Positions 9,567 to 18,698 of a stretch of 64,000 bases of DNA are shown here, one piece after another. The translations under genes and the position numbers were made by a program. Origin of the DNA: Rhizobium indicum (GTDB lineage Bacteria > Pseudomonadota > Alphaproteobacteria > Rhizobiales > Rhizobiaceae); contig NZ_CP054025.1 in the NCBI RefSeq assembly GCF_005862305.2, forward strand, positions 248,001-312,000. The letters are read 5' to 3'. Numbering within the stretch: the first letter of the stretch is position 1; the number at the start of each line of letters is the position of its first letter. The notes below the pieces were generated by a model. That model did no database searches. It was not told the DNA's origin and was given only the letters and a program-made list of their open reading frames with translations.

Positions 9567-10454
9567 CTATCGCGTGGGTCGCGGTGGATCGCACCTGTAA
9601 TCGTAAAATCCCCTGCCCGCCTTGCGCCCTAGCCAGCCAGCTTCCACGTATTTAACCAGCAGGGGGCAAGGACGATATTTGCTATCGGCCAATCCTTCAT
9701 GGAGCACCTGCATGATCGAAAGGCATGTGTCCAACCCGATGAAATCGGCCAGTTCAAGCGGCCCCATCGGATGATTGGCTCCGAGCTTCATCCCTGTATC
9801 AATTGCCTCTACGTTGCCGACCCCTTCATACAAAGTGTAGATGGCCTCATTGATCATCGGGATAAGAATCCGATTCACGATGAAAGCTGGGAAGTCCTCG
9901 GAAACTGTCACGCTTTTGCCAATTGAGACGGCAAAGTCCTTGGCTGCGGCAAAAGTCTCTTGGCTGGTTCCGATACCGCGAACAAGCTCAACCAACTTCA
10001 TGACCGGTACTGGATTCATGAAATGAACTCCCAAAAAGCGATCTGGCCGGTCCGTGGAGGCAGCAAGGCGCGTGATGGAAAGAGAAGATGTATTGGTTGC
10101 CAGGATTGCTTGAGGCTTCAAGACTTTGGAAATGTCCCTGAAGACAGTTGTCTTGAGGGCTTCATTTTCGCTTACAGCCTCAATGACCAGGTCCGCATCC
10201 GCCAAATCTGAAAGCGCAAAAGCTCCTCTGATGCGAGAGACAGCGCCCTGAGCCTCACTCTCTGACATCTTTCCCGTCTGCGCCTGGCGGCTGAAATACC
10301 TGGCACCACCTTCGACGCTCTCGCTGACCCGATTTTCGGCCACATCATAAACCAACACCTGGTATCCATGTTTTGCCACGGCCTGTGCGATTCCGCTGCC
10401 CATCTGTCCTGCACCGATGACTGCGACGGTTGAAATATTGGAAGCCATAGGCAT
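9567..10454 (-). CDS. 3-hydroxyacyl-CoA (3-hydroxybutyryl-CoA) dehydrogenase
   Basis: NAD-dependent oxidation of (S)-3-hydroxybutyryl-CoA to acetoacetyl-CoA, two steps below crotonyl-CoA. The NAD fold starts with 'VAVIGAGQMGSGIAQ', the catalytic His is in 'FLGVHFMNPVPVMKLVEL', and the C-terminal domain has 'ANHPMGPLELADFIGLD'. Length 295 is normal. Two close ATGs (10454 and 10448) are possible; AAAGGCG lies upstream of both. It sits in the glutarate run between ETF-QO and gcdH. No crotonase (enoyl-CoA hydratase) gene is present to link it to GcdH, so that step must be provided from elsewhere. Confidence 0.95.
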   Translation of the reverse strand: MPMASNISTVAVIGAGQMGSGIAQAVAKHGYQVLVYDVAENRVSESVEGGARYFSRQAQTGKMSESEAQGAVSRIRGAFALSDLADADLVIEAVSENEALKTTVFRDISKVLKPQAILATNTSSLSITRLAASTDRPDRFLGVHFMNPVPVMKLVELVRGIGTSQETFAAAKDFAVSIGKSVTVSEDFPAFIVNRILIPMINEAIYTLYEGVGNVEAIDTGMKLGANHPMGPLELADFIGLDTCLSIMQVLHEGLADSKYRPCPLLVKYVEAGWLGRKAGRGFYDYRCDPPRPTR

Positions 10455-10580
10455 GTCGCCTTTCGGTAGATCGGAGGGAAAGTGAGGGGCGGCCTGTGCC
10501 GGAACCGATGCTCAGCATTGATGGTTCGCCACCCCGGCCCGACCGCTTTCACCGCCGGACCGCAATTAAGGCCCTGTTCC

Positions 10581-11756
10581 TTAGAAGAAAGCCTGGATAC
10601 CCGTCTGCGCACGACCAAGGATCAGCGCATGGACATCATGAGTGCCCTCGTACGTGTTGGTCGTTTCCAGGTTCTGCGCGTGGCGCATGACGTGGTATTC
10701 GATCTGGATGCCGTTGCCGCCGTGCATGTCGCGGGCTTGCCGGGCAATGTCCAACGCCTTCCCGCAGTTATTCCGTTTCACGATGGATATCATCTCGGGA
10801 GCCATCTTGTGTTGGTCCATCAGCTGGCCGACGCGCAGGGAACCCTGAAGCCCAAGCGTAATCTCGGTCATCATGTCGGCTAGCTTCTTCTGGTACAGTT
10901 GCATGCCTGCGAGCGGCTTGCCGAACTGCTTGCGGTCCAGCCCATACTGGCGTGCGCGAAACCAGCAGTCCTCCGCGGCTCCCATGACGCCCCAAGAAAT
11001 GCCATAACGAGCGCGGTTGAGGCAGCCGAACGGGCCTTTGAGGCCGGAGATGCCCGGAAGAAGTGCGTCTTCCGTAACTTCGACGCTGTCCAGTACAATT
11101 TCCCCGGTAATCGAGGCACGCAGCGACAGCTTGCCACCAATTTTCGGAGCAGAAAGGCCCTTCATGCCCTTTTCAAGCACGAAGCCGCGGATTTCGTTGT
11201 TATGAGCTTCCGACTTTGCCCAGACGACAAAGACGTCTGCTATGGGCGCGTTGGAGATCCAGGTTTTGGAGCCCCGCAGGCGGTAGCCGCCTTCGATTTT
11301 CTCGGCGCGGGTCTTCATACCACCCGGGTCGGAGCCTGCGTCGGGCTCAGTGAGGCCGAAACAGCCGATGAGATCGCCGGAAACGAGGCCCGGCAGGTAC
11401 TTCTTCTTCTGTTCGTCGGAGCCGTAGGCAAAGATCGGGTAGATGACCAGCGAGGACTGTACGCTCATCATCGAGCGATAGCCGGAATCGACGCGCTCGA
11501 CTTCGCGAGCGACCAGGCCGTAGGCGACGTAAGATGCGTTGGCGGCGCCATATTCTTCCGGAAGCGTTACTCCGAGCAGACCTGTCCGGCCCATCAGCTT
11601 GAAAAGCTCAGGCTCTGTCGTTTCATCGAGATAAGCTTCCTGGATGCGCGGCATAAGCTCGGATTTTGCAAAGGCCGCAGCTGAGTCGCGGATCATCCGC
11701 TCATCTTCCGTCAATTGATCATCGAGCAGAAAAGGGTCGTTCCAGGAAAAGGCCAA
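10581..11756 (-). CDS. gcdH: Glutaryl-CoA dehydrogenase
   Basis: FAD enzyme that oxidises and decarboxylates glutaryl-CoA to crotonyl-CoA in lysine, tryptophan or glutarate breakdown. The 391-residue sequence follows the family closely: '[11 protein letters not shown]' (substrate-binding region), '[14 protein letters not shown]', '[17 protein letters not shown]', '[13 protein letters not shown]', and '[17 protein letters not shown]', whose Glu is the catalytic base. The start is TTG at 11756 with GGAGG about 10 nt before it. It is first in the - strand run and divergent from a LysR gene 116 bp away, the arrangement known for gcdR-gcdH in pseudomonads. Confidence 0.96.
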   Translation of the reverse strand: MAFSWNDPFLLDDQLTEDERMIRDSAAAFAKSELMPRIQEAYLDETTEPELFKLMGRTGLLGVTLPEEYGAANASYVAYGLVAREVERVDSGYRSMMSVQSSLVIYPIFAYGSDEQKKKYLPGLVSGDLIGCFGLTEPDAGSDPGGMKTRAEKIEGGYRLRGSKTWISNAPIADVFVVWAKSEAHNNEIRGFVLEKGMKGLSAPKIGGKLSLRASITGEIVLDSVEVTEDALLPGISGLKGPFGCLNRARYGISWGVMGAAEDCWFRARQYGLDRKQFGKPLAGMQLYQKKLADMMTEITLGLQGSLRVGQLMDQHKMAPEMISIVKRNNCGKALDIARQARDMHGGNGIQIEYHVMRHAQNLETTNTYEGTHDVHALILGRAQTGIQAFF

Positions 11757-11872
11757 GGGGGGTCGTCCTCCGTTTGAGGTTTTGGCAGTTCGAAGTTTCC
11801 GGAATTATCGCTGGCGGCTCGCGAAGGACAAGCACCGTTTACTCATCGGGCTATGAGCTATAGTAATAGGTC

Positions 11873-12790
11873 ATGGTGAACCTTTCTAGAAAACTACTTC
11901 CGTCCACTTCTGCTCTCGCGGCCTTCGATTCTGTCGCGCGATTGGGCAGCTTTTCCGCTGCGGCGGAGGAACTTTCGCTGACGCAGGGAGCGATAAGCCG
12001 CCAGGTATCTGGGTTGGAGGAACAGTTGGGCATTTTACTATTCGACCGAACCAGTCGCGGCGTAAATCTCACTGAGGTAGGCGCAGAATATTCGAAGACG
12101 ATCGCCGGCGCCTTGGCACAGATACGTTACGCATCGCTTCAAGCCATGACTAAACAACATAACGATCAGCTTAATCTCGCGATTCTGCCGACTTTCGGTA
12201 CCCGCTGGTTGATGCCGCGCATGCCGCAATTCGTCGCTCGCCATCCGGAGATCACATTGAATTTCGCCACGCGTATCGGCGTCTTCGATTTCGACCGGGA
12301 CGGCATCGACATGGCAATCCATATCGGCCAGCCCAATTGGCCGGGCGCAGACTGCACATTTCTCATGGATGAGATGGTGGCGCCGGTCGCTTCACCCAGC
12401 TTCCTCAACTCGCATCCGATCGGCAAGGCGGAAGACCTGCTACACATGCCACTGCTGCATATGGCATCTCGACCCGGAGCCTGGAACCACTGGTTCGAGA
12501 GCCTTCGAATTGCAGCAACTCCCTCTCAAGCCATGCGGTTCGAGCAGTTCGGCAGCGTGGCGCAAGCCTGCATCGCGGGACTTGGTCTGGCGCTAATGCC
12601 ACTCTTTCTGATCGACTCGGAACTCGCCAGTGGTCAGCTCGTCGAAGCCTTTCCCCATCAGATTAAGAGTCCCAGCGCCTACTATGCGGTCGCACCGCTC
12701 AGCAAGACGGATTTCCGTCCAGTCGCCGCGTTTCGCGCCTGGTTGCTGGAGGAAATCGGCCGCTACAAGGAAGGTGTCGTCGAGCGGTAA
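11873..12790 (+). CDS. LysR-family regulator (GcvA/GcdR-like)
   Basis: A 305-residue transcription factor. The N-terminal winged helix-turn-helix reads 'ALAAFDSVARLGSFSAAAEE' and 'LTQGAISRQVSGLEEQLG', with the GcvA-type wing 'LFDRTSRGVNLTEVG'. The rest is a LysR effector-binding domain with 'GLGLALMPLFLI' near the end. It is divergent from gcdH, and the shared 116-bp intergenic region is the natural operator. By analogy with GcdR of Pseudomonas it would activate gcdH-gcdG in response to glutarate. The inducer is inferred from position only. Confidence 0.92.
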   Translation: MVNLSRKLLPSTSALAAFDSVARLGSFSAAAEELSLTQGAISRQVSGLEEQLGILLFDRTSRGVNLTEVGAEYSKTIAGALAQIRYASLQAMTKQHNDQLNLAILPTFGTRWLMPRMPQFVARHPEITLNFATRIGVFDFDRDGIDMAIHIGQPNWPGADCTFLMDEMVAPVASPSFLNSHPIGKAEDLLHMPLLHMASRPGAWNHWFESLRIAATPSQAMRFEQFGSVAQACIAGLGLALMPLFLIDSELASGQLVEAFPHQIKSPSAYYAVAPLSKTDFRPVAAFRAWLLEEIGRYKEGVVER

Positions 12791-12869
12791 TCGATCCTGG
12801 GGAGCACAAGGCTACGGCCGGGAACCCGGTGTGTCGGCCTTGACTCGAGCCGGAAATGCTGTCAGTTGA

Positions 12870-12883
12870 TGCTAACGTTAGCA
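12870..12883. promoter_or_regulatory. LacI-type operator TGCTAACGTTAGCA before ppc
   Basis: Perfect 14-bp palindrome TGCTAACGTTAGCA with the central CG typical of LacI-family sites. It lies 41 bp upstream of the ppc ATG. The same word or close variants recur before other operons of the island (15740, 22257, 27655, 29760, 30731), and a LacI-family gene is at 27970. Confidence 0.85.
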
Positions 12884-12924
12884 TTCGATGTGTTTCGTAT
12901 GAACGTCGTTTCAGGAAGAAAAAC

Positions 12925-15681
12925 ATGCATGGTAAGCGGCTCTCAGCCAGTAGGGCTTTGGTGAAGGACGTTCAGTTACTTGGCCGCCTTCTGTGCAATG
13001 CCATCGAGGCAACTGATGGCAAAGATGTACGAGAGGTCGTCGAACAGGTCCGAACAATCTCTGTGAATGACCATAGGAAGGCATGCTCCCGCCTATACGA
13101 CAAGCTGACCCCATTCTGCGCAGAAATGACACTACCGACTCTGAACCGCGTCATCAGGGCATTCAGTCAGTTCTCGCAGCTCGTCAATATTGCCGAAGAC
13201 TGTCATCAAGCGAGAATACAGCGGCTTGGTATTGTTGATGGAGCCTCTGAAATTCCCGGAACGGTCACCCGATCGCTTTCCGTCCTTGCGGCCGCCGGGG
13301 TGACTTCCCAGGACCTACGCACACTCATATCAGGGTTGATCATCTCACCGGTGTTCACGGCGCATCCCACGGAAGTGCGACGCAAGAGCGTCATCGACAT
13401 CGAGCAAGAGCTTTCAAAGTGCCTGTCGCAGCTCGACCAGGTCGGCCTGACAGACCAAGAGATAGGTTCCCATCAGAAGGATCTCGAAAGAGCGACCACG
13501 ACACTTTGGCAAACGAATAGTTTGCGAGGGCAAAGTCTAAGGGTTGTTGATGAGATCCTCAATGGCCTGTCCTATTACGACAGTACGATCTTAAGGGTGC
13601 TTCCAGAGGCTTACGAAACGCTGGAAACCCAGTTGCGAGCCGCTCCCTGGAACTTCGGCCAGGAGGCGCTGCCGCCATTCCTGCGTATGGGCTCCTGGAT
13701 CGGCGGCGACCGGGATGGCAATCCCTACGTTAATGGCGAGACCTTGAGAGAAGCGTTACGTCTTCAAAGCGAGAGAGTCTTCTCGTTCTACCTTGGCGAA
13801 CTCCACAGCCTTGGAGCTGAGCTCTCTCTGGATGATCGGTATGTAAACGTATCAACGGACCTTCGTCGCCTCGCGACCGACTCGCCTGATCGATCGGAGC
13901 CGCGCCGACACGAACCCTATCGCTTGGCCATCTCGGGCATGTACGCTCGGCTAGCGGCCACGGCCCGCAAGTTTGGAAGCACAGAGCTGGTTCGCAAGCC
14001 TGTCGCCACTGCCCCATGCTATGTCAATCCCGATGAGTTCAGCAAGGATTTGGCGACGATCAGCAAATCCCTCACGGCGAATGGGGCTGCAACCATCGCC
14101 TCCGGCAGATTACGAAAGCTGCAACGCGCAATCGACGTGTTCGGATTTCACCTTGTGAGCCTCGATCTGAGGCAAAATTCCGAGGTTCATCAGCGCGTTG
14201 TGCATGAGTTATTCGAAACCGTCAGGCCGGGTACCAACTATGAATCGCTCTCCGATGCCAAGAGGATGACATTGCTCACAGAGGAGCTCAGATCGTCTCA
14301 GCTGTTGATCACACCGCTCAAGGCCTATTCTGCGGAGACGACGTCCGAACTATCTGTCCTGCGTGAAGCCGCAGAAGCTCACAAGCGCTATGGCTGCGGC
14401 AGCATCCCGAACTACATCATTTCGAAAGCAGGAAGCCCATCGGACATCCTCGAGGTCATGGTACTCCTCCGAGAGGTAGGACTGTATAGGCCCGATGAGC
14501 CAAAGGCAGCATCCGTAAACATCATACCTCTTTTCGAGACGATCTCGGACCTCAGAAACTCCCGAGATGTGATGGAGACCACCCTGGCTGTCGACGGGTA
14601 CCGAGCGTACGTGAAAGCGCTCGGCAATAGACAAGAGATCATGCTTGGGTATTCCGACAGCAACAAGGACGGAGGATACCTTACCTCCGGATGGGAACTC
14701 TACAAGGCGGAGACTGCTTTCATTCTGCTTTTTGAGAAAGAAGGCATTCGCCTGAGTTTATTCCATGGTCGCGGTGGCTCCGTCGGCCGTGGAGGCGGTC
14801 CCAGCTATGAAGCGATCACTGCCCTGCCCCCGGGTGCAGTAGCCGGTTCGATTCGAGTGACCGAACAAGGTGAAGTGATCGCGGCGAAATATTCCAACCC
14901 GGACCTTGGACGTCGAAACCTTGAACTTCTGATCGCAGCGACACTGGAGGCTTCTCTTCTGCCGTCCGACGCGCAAGAGCCCAAACCGGGCTACCTCGAT
15001 GCCATGGAAGAACTGTCGGAACTTGCGTTCGACAGCTATCGCTGCCTTGTCTACAAGACCGACGGTTTTGAACGGTTCTTCTGGGAAGCCACGATCATTG
15101 GAGAAATCGCAAAGCTGAACATTGGCAGCCGTCCGGCATCTCGCAGCTCGTCAGGTCGCATTGAAGACCTTCGCGCAATACCGTGGGTGTTCGGCTGGTC
15201 GCAGAGCCGGATTATGTTGCCCGGTTGGTTTGGGTTCGGCTCTGCTGTCAAACAATGGCTTTCGTCACATCCCGACGGTCTGACGACCCTTCAGGCGATG
15301 TATCGCCATTGGCCTTTTTTCCGAACATTGATCGCCAACATGGAAATGGTCCTGGCCAAGACAAACCTGGCCATCGCCACCAGCTACGTCGATCTTGTCG
15401 CCGATTGCCCGTCCCACGAAACCATTTTTGCCCGCATAAAAGACGAATGGGCCGATACGGTGGGCGCCCTTCTCGGCATCACGGAACAGACTTCGCTCCT
15501 GGAGAATAATCCAGCGCTTAAACAGTCAATCTATCACCGCTTTCCATGCCTTGATCCTCTGAACTACATGCAAGTCGATCTCCTTCGTCGTCATCGCGCC
15601 GGAGAACGCGATCACGACACCGAAGAAGCACTGCATCTAACCATCAATGGCATTGCGGCCGCCCTTCGCAACAGCGGGTGA
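12925..15681 (+). CDS. ppc: Phosphoenolpyruvate carboxylase
   Basis: Carboxylates PEP with bicarbonate to oxaloacetate. The 918-residue protein has a complete active site: 'VFTAHPTEVRRKSV' (catalytic His), 'GSWIGGDRDGNPYV', 'LRQNSEVH', 'GYSDSNKDGGYL' (Lys loop), 'FHGRGGSVGRGGGPSYEA', and 'VFGWSQSRIMLPGWFG'. The C-terminal 'AAALRNSG' is the conserved terminus. ATG 12925 is chosen because AGGAAGA precedes it; the longer frame from 12856 would run through the operator. It stands alone behind a LacI-type operator, so here it appears to be a pathway-controlled enzyme rather than simple housekeeping anaplerosis. Whether another ppc exists in the genome cannot be seen. Confidence 0.97.
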   Translation: MHGKRLSASRALVKDVQLLGRLLCNAIEATDGKDVREVVEQVRTISVNDHRKACSRLYDKLTPFCAEMTLPTLNRVIRAFSQFSQLVNIAEDCHQARIQRLGIVDGASEIPGTVTRSLSVLAAAGVTSQDLRTLISGLIISPVFTAHPTEVRRKSVIDIEQELSKCLSQLDQVGLTDQEIGSHQKDLERATTTLWQTNSLRGQSLRVVDEILNGLSYYDSTILRVLPEAYETLETQLRAAPWNFGQEALPPFLRMGSWIGGDRDGNPYVNGETLREALRLQSERVFSFYLGELHSLGAELSLDDRYVNVSTDLRRLATDSPDRSEPRRHEPYRLAISGMYARLAATARKFGSTELVRKPVATAPCYVNPDEFSKDLATISKSLTANGAATIASGRLRKLQRAIDVFGFHLVSLDLRQNSEVHQRVVHELFETVRPGTNYESLSDAKRMTLLTEELRSSQLLITPLKAYSAETTSELSVLREAAEAHKRYGCGSIPNYIISKAGSPSDILEVMVLLREVGLYRPDEPKAASVNIIPLFETISDLRNSRDVMETTLAVDGYRAYVKALGNRQEIMLGYSDSNKDGGYLTSGWELYKAETAFILLFEKEGIRLSLFHGRGGSVGRGGGPSYEAITALPPGAVAGSIRVTEQGEVIAAKYSNPDLGRRNLELLIAATLEASLLPSDAQEPKPGYLDAMEELSELAFDSYRCLVYKTDGFERFFWEATIIGEIAKLNIGSRPASRSSSGRIEDLRAIPWVFGWSQSRIMLPGWFGFGSAVKQWLSSHPDGLTTLQAMYRHWPFFRTLIANMEMVLAKTNLAIATSYVDLVADCPSHETIFARIKDEWADTVGALLGITEQTSLLENNPALKQSIYHRFPCLDPLNYMQVDLLRRHRAGERDHDTEEALHLTINGIAAALRNSG

Positions 15682-15739
15682 CCAAACAGTGGAGCCGCGT
15701 TGTATCCGCCTATTTTCCTTGACCATAACAGGCATATTG

Positions 15740-15753
15740 CGCTAACGTTCGCA
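15740..15753. promoter_or_regulatory. LacI-type operator CGCTAACGTTCGCA
   Basis: Variant of the island operator, 20 bp before the 2-hydroxyacid dehydrogenase ATG. The flanked word ATTGCGCTAACGTTCGCACA is identical over 20 bp to the copy before the Liv transporter operon at 27651-27670, which argues strongly for a shared regulator. Confidence 0.85.
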
Positions 15754-15773
15754 CAGATACAGGAGGACTCTTC

Positions 15774-16736
15774 ATGACACGCACCGTGCTGTTGACGGAC
15801 TATGCATGGCCGGATGACAAGGTGGAGCGGCAGACAATCGAAGGCGCCGGTTTCAGCCTGGTCAGCGGTCCCGCCAAGCCAGCTCCAGCTGCTGAAATCG
15901 AGGCATTGGCAGCTCAGCATCAGCCGGATGCGATTTTGACCTGCTGGGCTGAGGTCAGCGCCACCGCAATAGCGGCGTCACCTGCCCTCAAAATCGTCGC
16001 GCGTCTGGGTGTCGGATTGGACAACATTGCTGTCGATGCGGCCACAGAGCGCGGCATCTGGGTCACCAACGTGCCCGATTATTGCGTAGCAGAGGTTTCG
16101 GATCACGCCGTCGGATTCGCCATCGCTTGGGCTCGTGGTCTCATCCATTTTGACCGCGAAGTGCGTTCCGGGCGTTGGGATCCTGCCTCCGCCAATCTCC
16201 GTAGGCTGTCGGAACTCACCTGCGGCATCGCTGGCTTCGGTCGTATCGGTCGTGCGACCGCAGCAAAGATGCAGGCACTAGGATGCCGGGTATTGGCGCA
16301 CGACCCCTACACGTCCAATGCTCCCGACAATATCGAACTGGTCGATTTCGAAACCCTTCTTGCCAGCAGCGACATCGTCGTGATCCACACACCGCTGTCG
16401 CCTTCAACGCACCACCTGATCAATCGGGACGCGATCTCAAAAATGCGTCGGGGCAGCCTGTTGATCAACGTCAGCCGAGGCGGCGTCGTCGACACTGCCG
16501 CCGTCATCGAAGGACTGGCCTCCGGCATTTTAAGCGGCGTCGGCCTTGACGTCCTCGAGGATGAGCCGCGCATTCCGCCGGAATTGATTGCTCACCCTGG
16601 CGCGATGATCACTCCGCATGTCGCTTTCTCTTCGGACGCATCGCTTATCGAGCTGCGCCGACGTGCCGCGGAAGAAGTTGTCAGAGTTCTCTCTGGAGAG
16701 ATGCCTGAACAGCCCCGTAACAGCCCCCGCCGTTAG
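15774..16736 (+). CDS. D-isomer-specific 2-hydroxyacid dehydrogenase
   Basis: NAD(P)-dependent dehydrogenase for 2-hydroxyacids (hydroxypyruvate/glyoxylate reductase or phosphoglycerate dehydrogenase type), 320 residues. Visible motifs are 'VARLGVGLDNIAVDAATERG', the Rossmann 'GIAGFGRIGRATAAKM', 'IHTPLSPSTHHLI', 'LINVSRGGVVDT' (substrate-binding Arg) and 'LDVLEDEP'. The catalytic His is in 'MITPHVAF'. AGGAGG precedes the ATG by 8 nt. Its stop codon overlaps the kinase start (TAGTG), so the pair is one operon under the operator at 15740. A glycerate/hydroxypyruvate role is suggested by the enolase-like and PEP carboxylase genes of the same regulon, but the substrate is not proven. Confidence 0.92.
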   Translation: MTRTVLLTDYAWPDDKVERQTIEGAGFSLVSGPAKPAPAAEIEALAAQHQPDAILTCWAEVSATAIAASPALKIVARLGVGLDNIAVDAATERGIWVTNVPDYCVAEVSDHAVGFAIAWARGLIHFDREVRSGRWDPASANLRRLSELTCGIAGFGRIGRATAAKMQALGCRVLAHDPYTSNAPDNIELVDFETLLASSDIVVIHTPLSPSTHHLINRDAISKMRRGSLLINVSRGGVVDTAAVIEGLASGILSGVGLDVLEDEPRIPPELIAHPGAMITPHVAFSSDASLIELRRRAAEEVVRVLSGEMPEQPRNSPRR

Positions 16737-17755
16737 TGCCTCATAGGATCTTCAAATTCATGTCTGCAGCTGAGACGACGATTTTCGATGACTTCTTGCT
16801 GAGAAGCGGGCTGAAAGGTGCTTCGGAAAAAGCAGCATACAAGCCTCTGACGGGTGGTGTTTCTTCGGACATCTATCGGGTCGAACTTCCTGGGCGGATT
16901 CTTTGCGTAAAGCGTGCCCTCGCCAAGCTGAAAGTGGCTGCCGATTGGCACGCGCCGGTGTCTCGAAATGAGTACGAATGGAATTGGATCTCGTTCGTAG
17001 CTCAACATTTCCCCTCCGCTGTTCCGAAACCTCTCGCCCATGACGCATCGTCTGGCGTGTTTGCGATGGAATTCCTTCCCGGCGAAGAGTATCCGCTCTG
17101 GAAAGCCGATCTCCTCCAAGGCCACGCTGATCCAAAAGCGGCAGAGATTATTGGGCGACGGATCGGACAGATTCACTCTGTGAGCGCCCGCACACCCGGG
17201 CTACCGGCGAAATTCGACTCCGGCACCAACTTCTATGCTCTGCGGCTTGAGCCCTACCTGGTCGCAACCGCTGACAAACACCCCTTCGTCGGCGACCGCC
17301 TTTCAGACCTCGTGGGCCGCACTGCCGATACGAAGCTGGCACTCGTTCATGGTGATGTTAGCCCGAAGAACATTCTGCTGGGCAAGAGCGGGCCTGTCTT
17401 CCTGGATGCGGAATGCGCATGGTTTGGCGATCCCGCCTTCGATCTCGCCTTCTGCCTAAACCATCTCCTTTTGAAAAAGCTCGTTGTTGAGAAGGCGTCC
17501 CCTGAACTCGCAGCCTCCTTTGCGGCGCTGTCGTCTGCGTATCTCAACGAGGTCGATTGGGAAGATCGTGAAGCTGTCGAAGCTCGAGCAGCAAGTCTCC
17601 TGCCCGCCCTCTTCCTAGCCCGCGTCGATGGCAAATCGCCGGTCGAGTATGTGACGGAAGAAAGCCAAAGAATGCTTGTTCGCAAAACGGCTATCCCGTT
17701 GATCGCGTCACCCCGCACAAAACTGGCTGAAATCGCGCAAGCCTGGTTTTCCTAA
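16736..17755 (+). CDS. APH-fold small-molecule kinase, substrate unknown
   Basis: A 339-residue kinase of the aminoglycoside-phosphotransferase / choline-kinase fold. The catalytic loop is 'LVHGDVSPKNILLG' (Brenner motif with catalytic Asp) and the metal-binding Asp is in 'PVFLDAECAWFGDPAFDLAF'. The nucleotide-binding N-lobe contains 'LTGGVSSDIYRVE' and Lys in 'LCVKRAL'. GTG 16736 overlaps the dehydrogenase stop by one base; ATG 16760 is an alternative. Coupling to a 2-hydroxyacid dehydrogenase suggests it phosphorylates that enzyme's product or substrate, for example a glycerate-like acid, although known glycerate kinases are other folds. Antibiotic resistance is unlikely in this context. 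Confidence 0.85.
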   Translation: MPHRIFKFMSAAETTIFDDFLLRSGLKGASEKAAYKPLTGGVSSDIYRVELPGRILCVKRALAKLKVAADWHAPVSRNEYEWNWISFVAQHFPSAVPKPLAHDASSGVFAMEFLPGEEYPLWKADLLQGHADPKAAEIIGRRIGQIHSVSARTPGLPAKFDSGTNFYALRLEPYLVATADKHPFVGDRLSDLVGRTADTKLALVHGDVSPKNILLGKSGPVFLDAECAWFGDPAFDLAFCLNHLLLKKLVVEKASPELAASFAALSSAYLNEVDWEDREAVEARAASLLPALFLARVDGKSPVEYVTEESQRMLVRKTAIPLIASPRTKLAEIAQAWFS

Positions 17756-18089
17756 TACGGAAAAGCTCCGCCAACAGCGCGGCGCCACTCCGCGGAGCGA
17801 TGACAGGTCGTCTTGCTTGCTCTGCCGAGCTCAACAGACAATGGTAGATGTCATCGACGCCCGAGGCAGAATTTGTGCAAAAGCCAGCAGGAAATAACTG
17901 CTTGCCTTCGGCTCTCCGCGACGCGCCGCGGCGAGAAACGAATTTACTTCCAGGAATGATCCGGCGCAAAGCAGATCGACTTCATCGATCGAAAAGATCG
18001 GTTAGAGCACCAGCGTCAAAGAGAGGCCGTCGCCCTCTTAGAGCGACGGCAGTCGACCAGCCATTCACGGAGGTTTCGGTATTGTTGGC
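17756..18089. other. 334-bp convergent intergenic region with a hairpin
   Basis: Gap between the convergent kinase and FMN-reductase genes. The only structure I see is an inverted repeat GCCGTCGC (18026-18033) and GCGACGGC (18043-18050) with a 9-nt loop, about 40 bp beyond the FMN-reductase stop. It has no U-tract, so it could be a weak terminator or RNA 3'-end stabiliser. No convincing gene is present. Confidence 0.5.
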
Positions 18090-18644
18090 TCACTTGAACC
18101 GAGCGAGCCACACCTCAAACGCGGCCAGAAAGGTTTCGATGAATTTCTGCGTCCCTTCGTTGAGAATCTCCCCATTATCGCCCACCAGCTTGTCCGCCCC
18201 GCTGAGATATACTTCCGGCTGCGGCAAGGTGGGAACGTTGATGTTGGTGAGAATAACTCGGAGCTGAAGCGCCGCGACGGCACCACCAATGAGACCGGGA
18301 GAAGCGCTGGTTATTGCGCCGGGTTTATGGTCCCACACGCTTTTTCCGTAGGGCCGAGACCCGACCTCGATTGCGTTCTTCAGAACAGCAGGTACCGACC
18401 TGTTGTATTCAGGGGTCACAAAAATCACCCCGTCGCAGCTTTTGATACGTTCGCGAAAAGACGTCCATGCCACAGGAGACGTCTCGGCGTCCAGGTCTTG
18501 ATTGTAGAGCGGGAGATCGCCGATCGGCACGATTTCCAGATTTAAATTGTCCGGCGCCACTCTCTGCATCGCACGAGCCAATTTCAGGTTGATCGAAGCC
18601 TGTCGAAGACTACCGACCAAGACCGCAACATCTTTCTTGGACAT
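18090..18644 (-). CDS. NAD(P)H-dependent FMN reductase (ChrR/azoreductase-like)
   Basis: Flavodoxin-fold quinone/FMN reductase, 184 residues from ATG 18644, which has AAAAGGG upstream. The FMN phosphate-binding loop is 'VLVGSLRQASINLKLA', and 'FVTPEYNRSVPAVLKNAIE' is the family's flavin-binding signature. 'HKPGAITSASPGLIGG' follows. It is last in the - strand series that starts at the dioxygenase. In an aromatic-type catabolic island it may feed reduced flavin to an oxygenase or scavenge quinones. A second copy of the family lies at 35004-35555. Confidence 0.93.
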   Translation of the reverse strand: MSKKDVAVLVGSLRQASINLKLARAMQRVAPDNLNLEIVPIGDLPLYNQDLDAETSPVAWTSFRERIKSCDGVIFVTPEYNRSVPAVLKNAIEVGSRPYGKSVWDHKPGAITSASPGLIGGAVAALQLRVILTNINVPTLPQPEVYLSGADKLVGDNGEILNEGTQKFIETFLAAFEVWLARFK

Positions 18645-18665
18645 GTTTTCCCTTTTCGCGTCGGG

Positions 18666-18687
18666 GGCGTCGGCCGGAGCCGACGCC
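18666..18687 (-). terminator. Intergenic hairpin between alcohol dehydrogenase and FMN reductase genes
   Basis: Perfect inverted repeat GGCGTCGG (18666-18673) and CCGACGCC (18680-18687) with a 6-nt loop in the 54-bp spacer. There is no U-tract, so it more likely attenuates or protects the transcript than fully terminates it. Confidence 0.45.
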
Positions 18688-18698
18688 AGCACTTGTTA

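Noticed and set aside
12856..12924. Upstream extension of the ppc frame
   Set aside because: It would run through the operator and lacks a ribosome site; ATG 12925 has AGGAAGA and matches the family N-terminus better.
16736..17755. Aminoglycoside resistance gene
   Set aside because: Only the fold matches; coupling to a hydroxyacid dehydrogenase in a catabolic regulon points to a metabolic kinase.
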